64,000 nucleotides of DNA, from positions 101,067 to 165,066 of the forward strand of contig NZ_CAJFCI010000023.1 of the NCBI RefSeq assembly GCF_904061905.1, given 5' to 3'. The stretch comes from Zestomonas carbonaria. Lineage in GTDB: Bacteria > Pseudomonadota > Gammaproteobacteria > Pseudomonadales > Pseudomonadaceae. Below the pieces are notes generated by a model. That model searched no databases, was not told the origin of the DNA, and was given only the letters and a program-made list of their open reading frames with translations. Below, piece after piece: positions 29,473-38,465 of this stretch. The translations under genes and the position numbers were made by a program. Each line of letters starts with the position of its first letter. Positions within the stretch are counted from its first letter, which is position 1.

Positions 29473-31406
29473 AGCTGGTACCTCAGCGCCAGGCTGCTTT
29501 GCAGCCGCTGCGCCTGGCGGAAGGATTCACGCAGGATGCGTCGGTCGAGATGATTGAGGTCATCCGGATCGAGGCGGTTGGAGTACGGTTGCTGGCGACG
29601 CGCCTGCAACTGGTGCTGCTGCATGCGGGTCTGCTGGATGAAGTGGTAGGCCTCCTCGTAGGCGGCGCCGTCCTGTTCGTCGATCACCTGGAGGCGGACC
29701 AGTTCGGCCAGCCGTTCGAGGGTCGCTGTGGCGCCTACCCCGTGGGCCAGGGCGAGCAGCCGGGCGCCGTCGACGAAGGGCGTCAGGCCCTGCACCTTGA
29801 GGTCGAGGGTGGCGGTCGATTCGCCGTTCTGGCGGGTCACCACGAAATCGCGGAAGCGCCCGACCGGCGGCCGCTGGCGCAGCGCGTTGGCGGCCATCTG
29901 GCGCTGGAAGATCTGGTTGCCGGCGACCTCGTCGAGCAGGCGCTCGCGCAGTCGCTCACAGGCTTCCTCCGGCCCCCACACCGCGCGCAGGTCGAAGTAG
30001 ATGGTCGAGCCGAGCAGGTTTTCCGGGGTCGCCTCGCGGACGAAGCCGGAAAAGCGCCGCGCCCATTCATCCGCGGACAGGCACATCTCGGGGTTGCCGG
30101 CCATGATCCCACCCGGACACAGGCTGAAGCCGCATTGCGCCAGGGCCTGGTTGATCCGTTCGGCGAGCGGCAGCAGGCGCCCGCGCAGCAACGCCGCTTC
30201 GGCCGGGCTGGCGGCGCCGAAGAGGATGCCGTTGTCCTGGTCGGTGTGCAGGGTCTGTTCGCGGCGCCCCTCGCTGCCGAAGCACAGCCAGGTGAAGGGC
30301 ACGCCGGGGTCGCCCAGTTCCTCGATGCACAGCTCGATCACCCGGCACACGGTGTGGTCGTTGAGCTGGGTGATCAGCCGGGTGATCTGCGTCGAGCTGG
30401 CGCCGTGGGCGAGCATGCTGTCGACCAGGCGGAAGATGTCGCTGCGCAGCGCGGCGAGGGTCTCGACCCGCCCCGCGTGGCGGATGGTGCGGGCCAGGTG
30501 GACCAGGTCGACGCGCTGCAGGGAGAACAGGTCGCGCTCGGAAACCACGCCGGTCAGCCGGCCGTGCTCGACCAGGCAGACGTGGGCGATGTGCCGCTCG
30601 GTCATCGCCATCGCCGCGTCGAAGGCGCTGGCTTGCGGCGCCAGGTAGAAGGGGCGCTGGGTCATCACCTCGGCGATCGGCTGTTCCAGCCCGACGCTGG
30701 CCTCGCCGATCACCCGGCGCAGGTCGCGCAGGGTGAAGATGCCCAGAGGCTGCTGGTGCGCGTCGACGATGACGATGCTGCCGACGTGCGCCTCGTGCAT
30801 GCGCTTGACCGCCGCGCGCAGCGGGGTGTCCGGCGGACAGGTGACCGGCTGCTGCATGGCGATCTCGCGCAGCGGGGTGTCCAGCGAATACTGCGCGCCG
30901 AGGTCGGCCACCGCGTTGAGCTGCACCTGCTGGTTGACCTGGTCGAGCAGGCTGCTCACCCCGCGCAGGGCGAAGTCGCGGAACGGGGTGGACTGGGCGA
31001 ACAGGCGGACGAAGGCGTCCTTGCCGAGCAGCAGGCAGAAGGTGTCTTCGCCGGCCCGGTGCTCGGTGCGGGTGGCGCGCTCGCCGAGCAGGGCGGCCAG
31101 CGGGAAGCATTCGCCGGTGGTGATCTCGAAGGTGGTCTCGGTGCCGCGCCGGGCCGTGTGCGGCCGCTCGCCGACCACCCGGCCCTGCTTGACGATGTAG
31201 AAGTGCTGCACCGGGCCGTCGGCCGGCTTGATGATGCTTTCGCCCTCGGAATAGAAGCGTAGTTGGCAGTGCTCCACCAGGAAGGCCAGGTGGGCGTTCT
31301 CCATCTGGTTGAACGGCGGGAACTTGCGCAGGAACTCCATCAGGCCGTGGATGTTCTGCAGTACCGCCGTCTTGCCCGCTTCGGCGAGGGCGTCGCGCTT
31401 GCTCAT
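29469..31406 (-). CDS. cNMP-binding / CBS / DUF294 nucleotidyltransferase-like protein
   Basis: 645 residues in four modules: cyclic-nucleotide-binding-like domain (about 20-140: FLVEHCQLRFYSEGESIIKPADGPVQHFYIVKQG), two CBS motifs (about 170-290: PLREIAMQQPVTCPPDTPLRAAVKRM, TGVVSERDLFSLQ), a DUF294 putative nucleotidyltransferase domain (about 330-470: FTWLCFGSEGRREQTLHTDQDNGILF with GS...DQD metal ligands), and a C-terminal DUF294 helical substrate-binding domain. Predicted signalling protein coupled to the exonuclease gene. The nucleotides bound and the transfer target are unknown. Confidence 0.86.
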   Translation of the reverse strand: MSKRDALAEAGKTAVLQNIHGLMEFLRKFPPFNQMENAHLAFLVEHCQLRFYSEGESIIKPADGPVQHFYIVKQGRVVGERPHTARRGTETTFEITTGECFPLAALLGERATRTEHRAGEDTFCLLLGKDAFVRLFAQSTPFRDFALRGVSSLLDQVNQQVQLNAVADLGAQYSLDTPLREIAMQQPVTCPPDTPLRAAVKRMHEAHVGSIVIVDAHQQPLGIFTLRDLRRVIGEASVGLEQPIAEVMTQRPFYLAPQASAFDAAMAMTERHIAHVCLVEHGRLTGVVSERDLFSLQRVDLVHLARTIRHAGRVETLAALRSDIFRLVDSMLAHGASSTQITRLITQLNDHTVCRVIELCIEELGDPGVPFTWLCFGSEGRREQTLHTDQDNGILFGAASPAEAALLRGRLLPLAERINQALAQCGFSLCPGGIMAGNPEMCLSADEWARRFSGFVREATPENLLGSTIYFDLRAVWGPEEACERLRERLLDEVAGNQIFQRQMAANALRQRPPVGRFRDFVVTRQNGESTATLDLKVQGLTPFVDGARLLALAHGVGATATLERLAELVRLQVIDEQDGAAYEEAYHFIQQTRMQQHQLQARRQQPYSNRLDPDDLNHLDRRILRESFRQAQRLQSSLALRYQL

Positions 31407-31494
31407 GCTTCGGTGCCGTGGAATGACCGGATACTGGCATGGTCCGCCCGGTGGTGGGGTTTGCCCATTGGACGTAAGTAGGGGGCGTAAGACC

Positions 31495-31566
31495 TGTAGG
31501 AGCCAGCTTGCTGGCGATGCTTGGAGGGTGCCGATGCCCGGATCGCCAGCAAGCTGGCTCCTACAA
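31495..31566. repeat. Long inverted repeat TGTAGGAGCCAGCTTGCTGG / CCAGCAAGCTGGCTCCTACA
   Basis: The two facing copies at 31496-31515 and 31546-31565 can form a 20-bp stem with extended pairing (GCGATGC...). Identical in design to the pair at 20465-20537 and half of the pair at 2042. It fills the gap between the DUF294 gene and the 3' end of ahpF. Confidence 0.75.
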
Positions 31567-31622
31567 GGGCGGGGCCGCCGGCTGCGCGGGGCAGGCGGCG
31601 GCTCGTTCCGATCGGCTGGCGA

Positions 31623-33179
31623 TCAGGTGGTGCGGATCAGGTGGTCGAAGGCGCTCAGCGAGGCCTTGGCGCCTTCACCGACGGCGATGACGATCTGCTT
31701 GTACGGCACGGTGGTCACGTCGCCGGCGGCGAACACGCCAGGCACCGAGGTTTCGCCACGGGCGTCGGCGATGATCTCGCCACGCGGGCTCAGCTCGATG
31801 GTGCCCTTCAGCCATTCGCTGTTGGGCAGCAGTCCGATCTGCACGAAGATGCCTTCCAGTTCGACGGTCTTCAGCTCATCGGTGACGCGGTCCTTGTAGG
31901 ACAGGCCAGTGACCTTCTGGCCGTCGCCCAGCACCTCGGTGGTCAGCGCGCTCTTGATCACGGTGACGTTCGGCAGGCTGTTGAGCTTCTTCTGCAGCAC
32001 CGCATCGGCACGCAACTTGTCGTCGAACTCCAGCAGGGTGACGTGGGCGACGATGCCGGCCAGGTCGATGGCCGCCTCGACGCCGGAGTTGCCGCCGCCG
32101 ATCACCGCCACGCGCTTGCCCTTGAACAGCGGGCCGTCGCAGTGCGGGCAGAAGCACACGCCCTTGGCCTTGTACTCCTTCTCGCCGGGCACGTTCATTT
32201 CGCGCCAGCGGGCGCCGGTGGCGAGGATCACGGTCTTGGCCTTGAGGCTCGCGCCGCTTTCGAAGCGCACCTCGTGCAGGCCGCCTTCGCCTTCGGCGGG
32301 AATCAGCGCGCTGGCGCGCTGCAGGTTCATGATGTCGACCTCGTACTGGCGGACGTGCTCTTCGAGGGCGCGGGCCAGTTTCGGGCCTTCGGTCTCCGGC
32401 ACGGAGATGAAGTTCTCGATCGCCATGGTGTCCAGCACCTGGCCGCCGAAGCGCTCGGCGGCGACGCCGGTGCGGATGCCCTTGCGCGCGGCGTAGATGG
32501 CGGCTGCGGCGCCGGCCGGGCCACCGCCGACCACCAGCACGTCGAAGGCTTCCTTGGCGTTGAGCTTCTCGGCGTCGCGGGCGGCGGCGCCGGTGTCGAT
32601 CTTGGCGAGGAACTCTTCCACGCCCATGCGGCCCTGGCCGAAGTGTTCGCCGTTCAGGTAGATGCTCGGCACGGCCATGATCTGGCGGCGCTCGACTTCT
32701 TCCTGGAACAGCGCGCCGTCGATGGCCACGTGGCGGATGTTGGGGTTGAGCACCGCCATCAGGTTCAGCGCCTGGACCACGTCCGGGCAGTTCTGGCAGG
32801 ACAGCGAGAAGTAGGTTTCGAACTCGAACTTGCCCTCGATGCCACGGATGCGCTCGATGGTCTCGGCGTCCAGCTTGGAGGGGTGTCCGCCGACCTGCAG
32901 CAGGGCCAGCACCAGCGAGGTGAATTCGTGGCCCATGGGGATGCCGGCGAAACGCAGGCCGATATCCGCGCCCGGGCGGTTGAGCGAGAACGACGGACGA
33001 CGGGCGTCGTTGCCATCGGTCTTCAGGGTGATCTTGTCGGTCAGGCCGACGATGTCGTTCAGCAGGGCCAGCAGTTCCTGGGACTTCGCGCCGTCATCGA
33101 GGGACGCGACGATCTCGAACGGCTGGGTGACCTTTTCGAGGTAGGCCTTCAACTGGGTTTTCAGATTGGCATCCAACAT
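31623..33179 (-). CDS. ahpF: Alkyl hydroperoxide reductase subunit F
   Basis: 518 residues. N-terminal tandem thioredoxin-fold domain with the redox pair C128/C131 (SCQNCPD), then a thioredoxin-reductase-like FAD/NAD(P)H module with [17 protein letters not shown] and the second pair C344/C347 (CFCPHCDGP). It passes electrons from NADH to AhpC. Same strand as ahpC and 241 bases downstream of it, with two hairpin elements between, so its expression is probably uncoupled from and lower than that of ahpC. Confidence 0.95.
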   Translation of the reverse strand: MLDANLKTQLKAYLEKVTQPFEIVASLDDGAKSQELLALLNDIVGLTDKITLKTDGNDARRPSFSLNRPGADIGLRFAGIPMGHEFTSLVLALLQVGGHPSKLDAETIERIRGIEGKFEFETYFSLSCQNCPDVVQALNLMAVLNPNIRHVAIDGALFQEEVERRQIMAVPSIYLNGEHFGQGRMGVEEFLAKIDTGAAARDAEKLNAKEAFDVLVVGGGPAGAAAAIYAARKGIRTGVAAERFGGQVLDTMAIENFISVPETEGPKLARALEEHVRQYEVDIMNLQRASALIPAEGEGGLHEVRFESGASLKAKTVILATGARWREMNVPGEKEYKAKGVCFCPHCDGPLFKGKRVAVIGGGNSGVEAAIDLAGIVAHVTLLEFDDKLRADAVLQKKLNSLPNVTVIKSALTTEVLGDGQKVTGLSYKDRVTDELKTVELEGIFVQIGLLPNSEWLKGTIELSPRGEIIADARGETSVPGVFAAGDVTTVPYKQIVIAVGEGAKASLSAFDHLIRTT

Positions 33180-33210
33180 GGCGGAAATCCTTTAGCGAAT
33201 TGCGGACGAA

Positions 33211-33243
33211 CGAACGCCCGGACGGATCGCGCCCGGGCGTTCG
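33211..33243. repeat. Stem-loop in the ahpF leader region
   Basis: CGAACGCCCG (33211-33220) pairs perfectly with CGGGCGTTCG (33234-33243) around a 13-base loop. It lies 32 bases before the ahpF start (minus strand). No T tract on either side, so an mRNA leader structure or repeat rather than a terminator. Confidence 0.5.
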
Positions 33244-33279
33244 GGCACCTTGGGAAATCCTGTGGGACTTCTTGAGGCG

Positions 33280-33422
33280 AAAAATGGGATGGAGAGCGTC
33301 GCGAGCGACGGCAGTGCAAGGCGAAATCAGGCGAGGGCGCGGAGTTTACGAGCTGTAAATGAGCAGCCCGAGCCTGATTTCAACGCAGCAATGCCTGGCG
33401 CAGCAGCTCTACGCCCATTTTT
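33280..33422. repeat. 143-bp imperfect hairpin element between ahpC and ahpF
   Basis: Nested complementary segments: AAAAATGGG (33280) with CCCATTTTT (33414); GAGAGC (33292) with GCTCT (33406); GGCAGTGC (33310) with GCAATGCC (33388); GAAATCAGGC (33323-33332) with GCCTGATTTC (33372-33381); inner TTTAC (33345) with GTAAA (33355). The outer arm covers the first bases of the ahpC stop codon. The core resembles a repeat I recall from many Pseudomonas genomes. Confidence 0.7.
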
Positions 33423-33984
33423 AGATCTTGCCGACCAGGTCCAGGGACGGAGCCAGGGTCGCTTCGCCTTCTTTCCACTTGGCCGGGCAGACTTCACCCG
33501 GGTGAGCGGCGGTGTACTGGGCAGCTTTCAGCTTGCGCAGGGTTTCCGACACGTCACGGGCGATCTCGTTGGAGTGGATTTCGACGGTCTTGATCACGCC
33601 TTCCGGGTTGATCACGAAGGTGCCACGCAGAGCCAGGCCTTCTTCCTCGATGTGCACGCCGAAAGCGCGGGTCAGTTGGTGAGTCGGGTCACCGATCAGC
33701 GGGAACTGGGCCTTGCCGACGGCCGGGGAGGTTTCGTGCCAGACCTTGTGCGAGAAGTGGGTGTCGGTGGTGACGATGTACACCTCGGCACCGGCCTTCT
33801 GGAACGCTTCGTAGTTGTTGGCGGCGTCTTCGATCTCGGTCGGGCAGTTGAAGGTGAAGGCGGCCGGCATGAAGATCAGCACGGACCACTTGCCCTTCAG
33901 GCTCTCGTCGGTGACTTCGACGAACTCGCCAGCGTGGAAAGCGTTGGCCTTGAACGGTTGAACCGGGGTATTGATCAGAGACAT
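33421..33984 (-). CDS. ahpC: Alkyl hydroperoxide reductase subunit C (peroxiredoxin)
   Basis: 187 residues, 2-Cys peroxiredoxin of the AhpC type. Peroxidatic C47 in FTFNCPTE and resolving C166 in GEVCPAKW. Reduces H2O2, alkyl hydroperoxides and peroxynitrite; recycled by AhpF. ATG 33984 has AAGGAG upstream. In the leader an ATAG tetramer followed by 7-bp-spaced degenerate tetramers faintly resembles an OxyR site but is not convincing. Very strong conserved start MSLINTPVQPFKA. Confidence 0.96.
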   Translation of the reverse strand: MSLINTPVQPFKANAFHAGEFVEVTDESLKGKWSVLIFMPAAFTFNCPTEIEDAANNYEAFQKAGAEVYIVTTDTHFSHKVWHETSPAVGKAQFPLIGDPTHQLTRAFGVHIEEEGLALRGTFVINPEGVIKTVEIHSNEIARDVSETLRKLKAAQYTAAHPGEVCPAKWKEGEATLAPSLDLVGKI

Positions 33985-34223
33985 CTCAGAACTCCTTCTG
34001 GGGGTTTGGAAATTTGACGAGGCCATACTAGTCCATCTGGGTCTAAAGGATAAATTGATTGAAGGCATCAGATGGATTACCTCTCTCTATGCAAGAGAGG
34101 TGAGGCAGTCGCCTAGGTGGGGACGACCCCCGACCAAATCAACCGGCCTGTCAGGTAATCCCACCATACGCCCGCTTGTATGACGGTTCGTTGAGATAGG
34201 TCATGACGGGGCGGGGCGTTGAT

Positions 34224-34252
34224 TGGTTCCCCGCGTTCGCGGGGACGACGGC
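34224..34252. repeat. CCCCGCGTTCGCGGGG palindromic repeat
   Basis: GTTCCCCGCGTTCGCGGGGA at about 34227-34246, the same family as copies at 1922, 26876, 37860 and 40948. The 348-base gap between ahpC and glcB holds this, the ahpC leader and the glcB terminator, and no gene. Confidence 0.65.
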
Positions 34253-34286
34253 CCATCCTACGGAGAGCGTTCTGCAGAGCCGCAAA

Positions 34287-34316
34287 CGAAAAAGCCGCCC
34301 TCCGGGGCGGCTTTTT
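34287..34316 (-). terminator. Terminator of glcB
   Basis: AAAAAGCCGCCC (34289-34300) pairs with GGGCGGCTTTTT (34304-34315) around TCCG's remainder; A-run and T-run on either side make it functional in both directions. It lies 17 bases past the glcB stop on the minus strand. Confidence 0.85.
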
Positions 34317-34332
34317 CAGTCCAGCGCGCGGC

Positions 34333-36510
34333 TTACAGACCGTTCCTGGCCTTGAACTCGCGACGGCGGCGGTGCAGCACCGGCTCGGTGTAGCCGTTGG
34401 GCTGCTTGGTACCCTCGACCACCAGCTCCAGCGCGGCCTGGAACGCCACGTTGTCGGCGAAGTTCGGTGCCATCGGACGGTAGGCCGGATCGTTGGCGTT
34501 CTGGCGGTCCACCACCAGGGCCATGCGCTCCAGGCTCTCGACGATCTGCTCCTTGGTGACGATGCCGTGGCGCAGCCAGTTGGCCAGCAACTGGCTGGAG
34601 ATGCGCAGGGTGGCGCGGTCTTCCATCAGGCCGACGTCGTTGATGTCCGGCACCTTGGAGCAGCCGACGCCCTGGTCGATCCAGCGGACCACGTAGCCGA
34701 GGATGCCCTGGGCGTTGTTGTCCAGCTCGTTGCGGATCTCTTCGGCCGACCAGTTGGTGTCCTGGGCCAGCGGGATGGTCAGGATGTCGTCCACCGAGGC
34801 CGGGGTGCGCTTGGCCAGTTCGGCCTGACGGGCGAACACGTCGACCTTGTGGTAGTGCAGCGCGTGCAGGGTAGCGGCGGTCGGCGACGGCACCCAGGCG
34901 GTGTTGGCGCCGGCCAGCGGGTGGCCGATCTTCTGCTCGACCATCGCCGCCATCAGGTCCGGCATCGCCCACATGCCCTTGCCGATCTGCGCCTTGCCTT
35001 GCAGGCCGGTGGCCAGGCCGACGTCGACGTTGTTGTTCTCGTAGGCGCCGATCCACTTCTCGGTCTTCATGGCGCCCTTGCGCACCATGGCGCCGGCTTC
35101 CATGGAGGTGTGGATCTCGTCACCGGTGCGGTCGAGGAAGCCGGTGTTGATGAACACCACGCGCTCGCGGGCTTCCTTGATGCAGGCCTTGAGGTTGACG
35201 GTGGTGCGCCGCTCCTCGTCCATGATGCCGACCTTCAGGGTATTGCGCGGCAGGCCGAGGACGTCTTCGACGCGGCCGAAGATCTCCACGGCGAAGGCGA
35301 CTTCCTCCGGGCCGTGCATCTTCGGCTTGACGATGTAGACCGAGCCGGTGCGGCTGTTCTTGCGGCTGGTGTTGCCACTCAGGTTGTGGATGGCGATCAG
35401 GCCGGTGAACAGTGCGTCCTGGATGCCTTCCGGAATCTCGTTGCCCTGGGCGTCGAGGATCGCCGGGTTGGTCATCAGGTGGCCGACGTTGCGCACGAAC
35501 AGCAGGCTGCGGCCGTGCAGGGTCAGGTCGCTGCCGTCGGGCCTGGTGTACACGCGGTCCGGGTTCATGGTGCGGGTGAAGGTGCTGCCGCCCTTGACCA
35601 CTTCCTCGGCGAGGTCGCCTTTCATCAGGCCCAGCCAGTTCTTGTAGACGACGACCTTGTCGTCGGCGTCGACGGCGGCCACGGAGTCTTCGCAGTCCAT
35701 GATGGTGGTCAGCGCGGCTTCCATCAGCACGTCCTTCACGCCGGCGGCATCGGTCTGGCCGATCGGGCTGGACGGATCGATCTGGATTTCGAAGTGCAGG
35801 CCGTTGTTCTTCAGCAACACGGCTTGCGGGGCGTGCGCGTCGCCCTGGAAGGCGATGAACTGGTCGGCGTTCTTCAGGCCGACGATGCTGCCGTTCCTGA
35901 GGGTCACGGCCAGCGCGCCGTTGTCGATCGCGTAGGCGGTGGCGTCGACGTGGGAGGCGCCTTCCAGCGGCGCGGCCTCGTCGAGGAAGGCGCGGGCGTA
36001 GGCGATCACCTTGTCGCCGCGTACCTTGTTGTAGCCCTTGCCCTTCTCGGCGCCGTTCTCTTCGCTGATCACGTCGGTGCCGTACAGGGCGTCGTACAGC
36101 GAGCCCCAGCGGGCGTTGGCGGCGTTCAGGGCGAAGCGCGCGTTCATCACCGGCACGACCAACTGCGGGCCGGCCATGCGGGCGATCTCGTCGTCGACGT
36201 TGGTGGTGGCGGCCTGGAAGTCCTCGACCTCCGGCAGCAGGTAGCCGATCTCCTGCAGGAACGCCTTGTAGGCCGCGGCGTCATGGGCCTGGCCGGCGCG
36301 CGCCTGGTGCCAGGCGTCGATCTTGGCTTGCAGCTCGTCGCGCTTGGCAAGCAGCGCCTTGTTCTTCGGCGCGAGGTCGTTGATGACCGCCTCGGCACCG
36401 CTCCAGAACTGCTCGGCGGTCACGCCGGTACCGGGGATTGCTTCGTTGTTCACGAAGTCGAACAGCACTTTGGCGACCTGAAGGCCACCGACTTGAACGC
36501 GCTCAGTCAT
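34333..36510 (-). CDS. glcB: Malate synthase G
   Basis: 725 residues, the usual length for isoform G. Condenses glyoxylate with acetyl-CoA to malate, completing the glyoxylate shunt. Recognisable blocks: [67 protein letters not shown], and the C-terminal [17 protein letters not shown] 36510 ([14 protein letters not shown]) is the conserved start; a frame four codons longer has no support. Single gene with its own terminator. Confidence 0.96.
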   Translation of the reverse strand: MTERVQVGGLQVAKVLFDFVNNEAIPGTGVTAEQFWSGAEAVINDLAPKNKALLAKRDELQAKIDAWHQARAGQAHDAAAYKAFLQEIGYLLPEVEDFQAATTNVDDEIARMAGPQLVVPVMNARFALNAANARWGSLYDALYGTDVISEENGAEKGKGYNKVRGDKVIAYARAFLDEAAPLEGASHVDATAYAIDNGALAVTLRNGSIVGLKNADQFIAFQGDAHAPQAVLLKNNGLHFEIQIDPSSPIGQTDAAGVKDVLMEAALTTIMDCEDSVAAVDADDKVVVYKNWLGLMKGDLAEEVVKGGSTFTRTMNPDRVYTRPDGSDLTLHGRSLLFVRNVGHLMTNPAILDAQGNEIPEGIQDALFTGLIAIHNLSGNTSRKNSRTGSVYIVKPKMHGPEEVAFAVEIFGRVEDVLGLPRNTLKVGIMDEERRTTVNLKACIKEARERVVFINTGFLDRTGDEIHTSMEAGAMVRKGAMKTEKWIGAYENNNVDVGLATGLQGKAQIGKGMWAMPDLMAAMVEQKIGHPLAGANTAWVPSPTAATLHALHYHKVDVFARQAELAKRTPASVDDILTIPLAQDTNWSAEEIRNELDNNAQGILGYVVRWIDQGVGCSKVPDINDVGLMEDRATLRISSQLLANWLRHGIVTKEQIVESLERMALVVDRQNANDPAYRPMAPNFADNVAFQAALELVVEGTKQPNGYTEPVLHRRRREFKARNGL

Positions 36511-36578
36511 TGCTTGCCTCACTCTGCTCTAGATCCGCGCGGACACGGGGTTTTCCGTTTTGTAGTCCGAGGCGCGGC

Positions 36579-36605
36579 ATACTACATGAAGCCGCCGTAA
36601 AGATC
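36579..36605 (-). promoter_or_regulatory. Candidate glcB promoter
   Basis: On the minus strand TAGTAT (+ strand ATACTA at 36579-36584) is a good -10 hexamer about 70 bases before the glcB start; the matching -35 is weak. The 36620-36740 part of this gap is notably AT-rich for the window. Confidence 0.35.
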
Positions 36606-36784
36606 AGCAGGCAGGCGTCGCGATGCGACCGGGATGTGCCTGGCAGTCACGGCGGAAGCAGAATGTTCTCAAGAAATCACAATATTGTTCCAGAAAAATC
36701 TTTAAAACGTACACGATTCATTTTTCAGAGACGCTGCGACCGGCCGTCGCAGGCCCTTTCGCCGATGGCGCCGCCAGGCTTTCC

Positions 36785-36790
36785 TATACT
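36785..36790 (+). promoter_or_regulatory. -10 hexamer of the GNAT gene promoter
   Basis: TATACT matches the sigma-70 -10 consensus at five of six positions and lies 28 bases before the ATG at 36818. No convincing -35. Confidence 0.4.
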
Positions 36791-36817
36791 GCCTGCATGA
36801 CCCCAGGGGAACCCTTC

Positions 36818-37270
36818 ATGCCTGTCCATGCCGCCACGGCCGGGGATCTCGACGACCTGGTCGAGCTGTTCGCCGGCTACCTGTCCTTCTACCAGGTGTC
36901 GAAGCCGGATGACGCCATCCGCGAATTCCTCGCCGCCCGCCTGGACCGTGGCGACTCGGCGCTGTTCGTGGCCCGCGACGAAGCGGGCAGGGCGCAGGGC
37001 TTCGTCCAGCTCTACCCGCTGTTCGCCTCGCTGGAGTTGCGTCCGTCCTGGCTGGTCAGCGACCTGTACGTGAGTCCGCCGGCGCGCCGCCGTGGCGTCG
37101 GCGAGACGCTGATGAACGCCGCCCGCGCCCATGCCGGGGCCAGTGGAGCCTGCGGCCTGCAACTGGAAACGGCGAAGACCAACGAGGCCGGGCAGGCGCT
37201 GTACGAGCGGCTAGGCTATGTACGGGACGAGGTCTTCCTTACTTACTGGCTTAGCCTGGCGATACAGTGA
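36818..37270 (+). CDS. GNAT family N-acetyltransferase
   Basis: 150 residues, single GNAT fold. Acetyl-CoA loop motif SPPARRRGVGETLMNAARAHA at about 85-105, preceded by WLVSDLYV and followed by the C-terminal LQLETAKTNEAGQALYERLGYVRD. ATG 36818 has AGGGGA seven bases upstream; ATG 36797 in frame lacks one. Next to glcB as in P. aeruginosa. Substrate unknown. Confidence 0.85.
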   Translation: MPVHAATAGDLDDLVELFAGYLSFYQVSKPDDAIREFLAARLDRGDSALFVARDEAGRAQGFVQLYPLFASLELRPSWLVSDLYVSPPARRRGVGETLMNAARAHAGASGACGLQLETAKTNEAGQALYERLGYVRDEVFLTYWLSLAIQ

Positions 37271-37293
37271 CGCCGGCGCAGCAGGAGTCGCGC

Positions 37294-37812
37294 ATGAATC
37301 ATCTCGTAATCACGGTCATCGCCCAGGACCAACCCGGCCTGGTGGAGCGCATCGCCCGTTGCATCGCCGAACACGGCGGCAACTGGCTGGAAAGCCGCAT
37401 GTCGCGCATGGCCGGGCAGTTCGCCGGGATTCTCAAGATCAGCGTGCCGGCCGAGTCCTACGACGAACTGGTCGATGGTCTGCAGGCGCTGAACGAACAG
37501 GGCATCCGCGTGCTGCTGGCGGAGAGCGGCATCGAGCCGTCCTGCACCTGGAAGCCGATCCACCTCGACCTGGTGGGCAACGACCGGCCGGGCATCGTCC
37601 GTGACATCACCCGCCTGCTCAGCGAGCACGGCATCAACCTGGAAAGCCTGACCACCGAAGTGGTGCCGGCGCCGATGAGCAGCGAGCCGCTGTTCCATGC
37701 CGAAGCGCTGCTGGCGGTGCCGCTGACGCTGTCCCTCGACCTGCTGCAAGGCCGCCTGGAAGCCCTGGCCGACGACCTGATGGTGGAGCTGAACCTGCGC
37801 ACCGAGCCGTAG
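37294..37812 (+). CDS. GcvR-like ACT-domain protein
   Basis: 172 residues forming two ACT domains (about 1-80: VITVIAQDQPGLVERIARCIAEHGGNWLESRMSRMAGQFAGIL; about 85-165: PIHLDLVGNDRPGIVRDITRLLSEHGINLESLTTE). Family of the glycine-cleavage regulator GcvR, a protein without DNA-binding domain that acts through a partner. CAGGAG precedes the ATG at 37294. It begins 23 bases after the GNAT stop, likely co-transcribed. No gcv gene is nearby, so the gcvR name is a family label only. Confidence 0.82.
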   Translation: MNHLVITVIAQDQPGLVERIARCIAEHGGNWLESRMSRMAGQFAGILKISVPAESYDELVDGLQALNEQGIRVLLAESGIEPSCTWKPIHLDLVGNDRPGIVRDITRLLSEHGINLESLTTEVVPAPMSSEPLFHAEALLAVPLTLSLDLLQGRLEALADDLMVELNLRTEP

Positions 37813-37856
37813 CAGGCGTAGCCCGGATGCTCCGCTATTACCGGTTGCTCTTTTCT

Positions 37857-37940
37857 GGATTCCCGCGTTCGCGGGAATGACGTCGGTCGTCATCCCCGCG
37901 AAGGTGAACCCCGTAGGAGCGGTCCATGGCCGCGATCAGG
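37857..37940. repeat. Intergenic palindromes after the ACT-domain gene
   Basis: ATTCCCGCGTTCGCGGGAAT at 37859-37878 (a perfect palindrome), a half copy GTCATCCCCGCGAA at 37888, and GTAGGAGCGGTCCATGGCCG at 37913-37932. They mark the start of a 653-base gap with no gene. Confidence 0.65.
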
Positions 37941-37970
37941 GAGAGTTTCGCGGAGCTCCTGCGGTTACCC

Positions 37971-38463
37971 CCGAAAACCGTGGACATTCCTGTGGATAAA
38001 CTGGGGAACCCCGTCGCGCGGCCCGGCATGGCGAGGCTTTGCGCGGGTTGGTGGAAAAACCGCCAGCGCTCCCGGCGTTGTGCACAAAGTCCGGGGATGA
38101 CTGTGTGGATAAGCTTGGGAGCGCTGGCTGGAGGCCGCGTGCCGCCTGTCCTGTAGCGGACTGGTGGATTTTTGCCCGGCTCGCCGCGCGGTCGCTGGGG
38201 ATGACCGGCCGGTGCTGATCGGTTTGGCGTCACCTCGCGGGAATGCCCCGCGAACTGTCCACGAAAACCGTGGACAGAATTGTGGATAAGCTCTGGAGTC
38301 CCGGCTGCGGACAAGCCGCAGCGCGGGCTGGCGGCGATCGCTCGAAAAGTGTCCGGGGCGGGTGCGCTTGTTCACAAATCGCGGGGACAGTGCTGTGGAC
38401 AAGCTTGGGATGGTTGCCGCCAGCGCACGCTGGGTGTGGTCTGGCGACGGGCGGTGGTTTTTC
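37971..38463. other. DnaA-box array: four units with 113/290-bp periodicity
   Basis: Three perfect DnaA boxes TGTGGATAA at 37991-37999, 38104-38112 and 38281-38289 and a near box TGTGGACAA at 38394-38402, all in one orientation. Units one and three share CGAAAACCGTGGACA before the box; units two and four share CACAAA about 20 bases before it and GCTTGGGA after it. Spacings are 113, 177 and 113 bp, so units 1-2 and 3-4 repeat at exactly 290 bp. A GGTGG plus A/T-run motif recurs 59 bp after the boxes at 37991, 38104 and 38394 and weakly after 38281. No coding potential conserved. Resembles a DnaA-binding control locus. Confidence 0.75.
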
Positions 38464-38465
38464 GT

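Noticed and set aside
33985..34110. OxyR site upstream of ahpC
   Set aside because: One good ATAG tetramer is followed by 7-bp-spaced tetramers that match poorly; not enough to call.
37838..38402. Two overlapping minus-strand frames of 145-158 codons in the DnaA-box gap
   Set aside because: Their translations owe their repeated SLST/VHxxxP patterns to the DnaA-box repeats; no ribosome sites or families.
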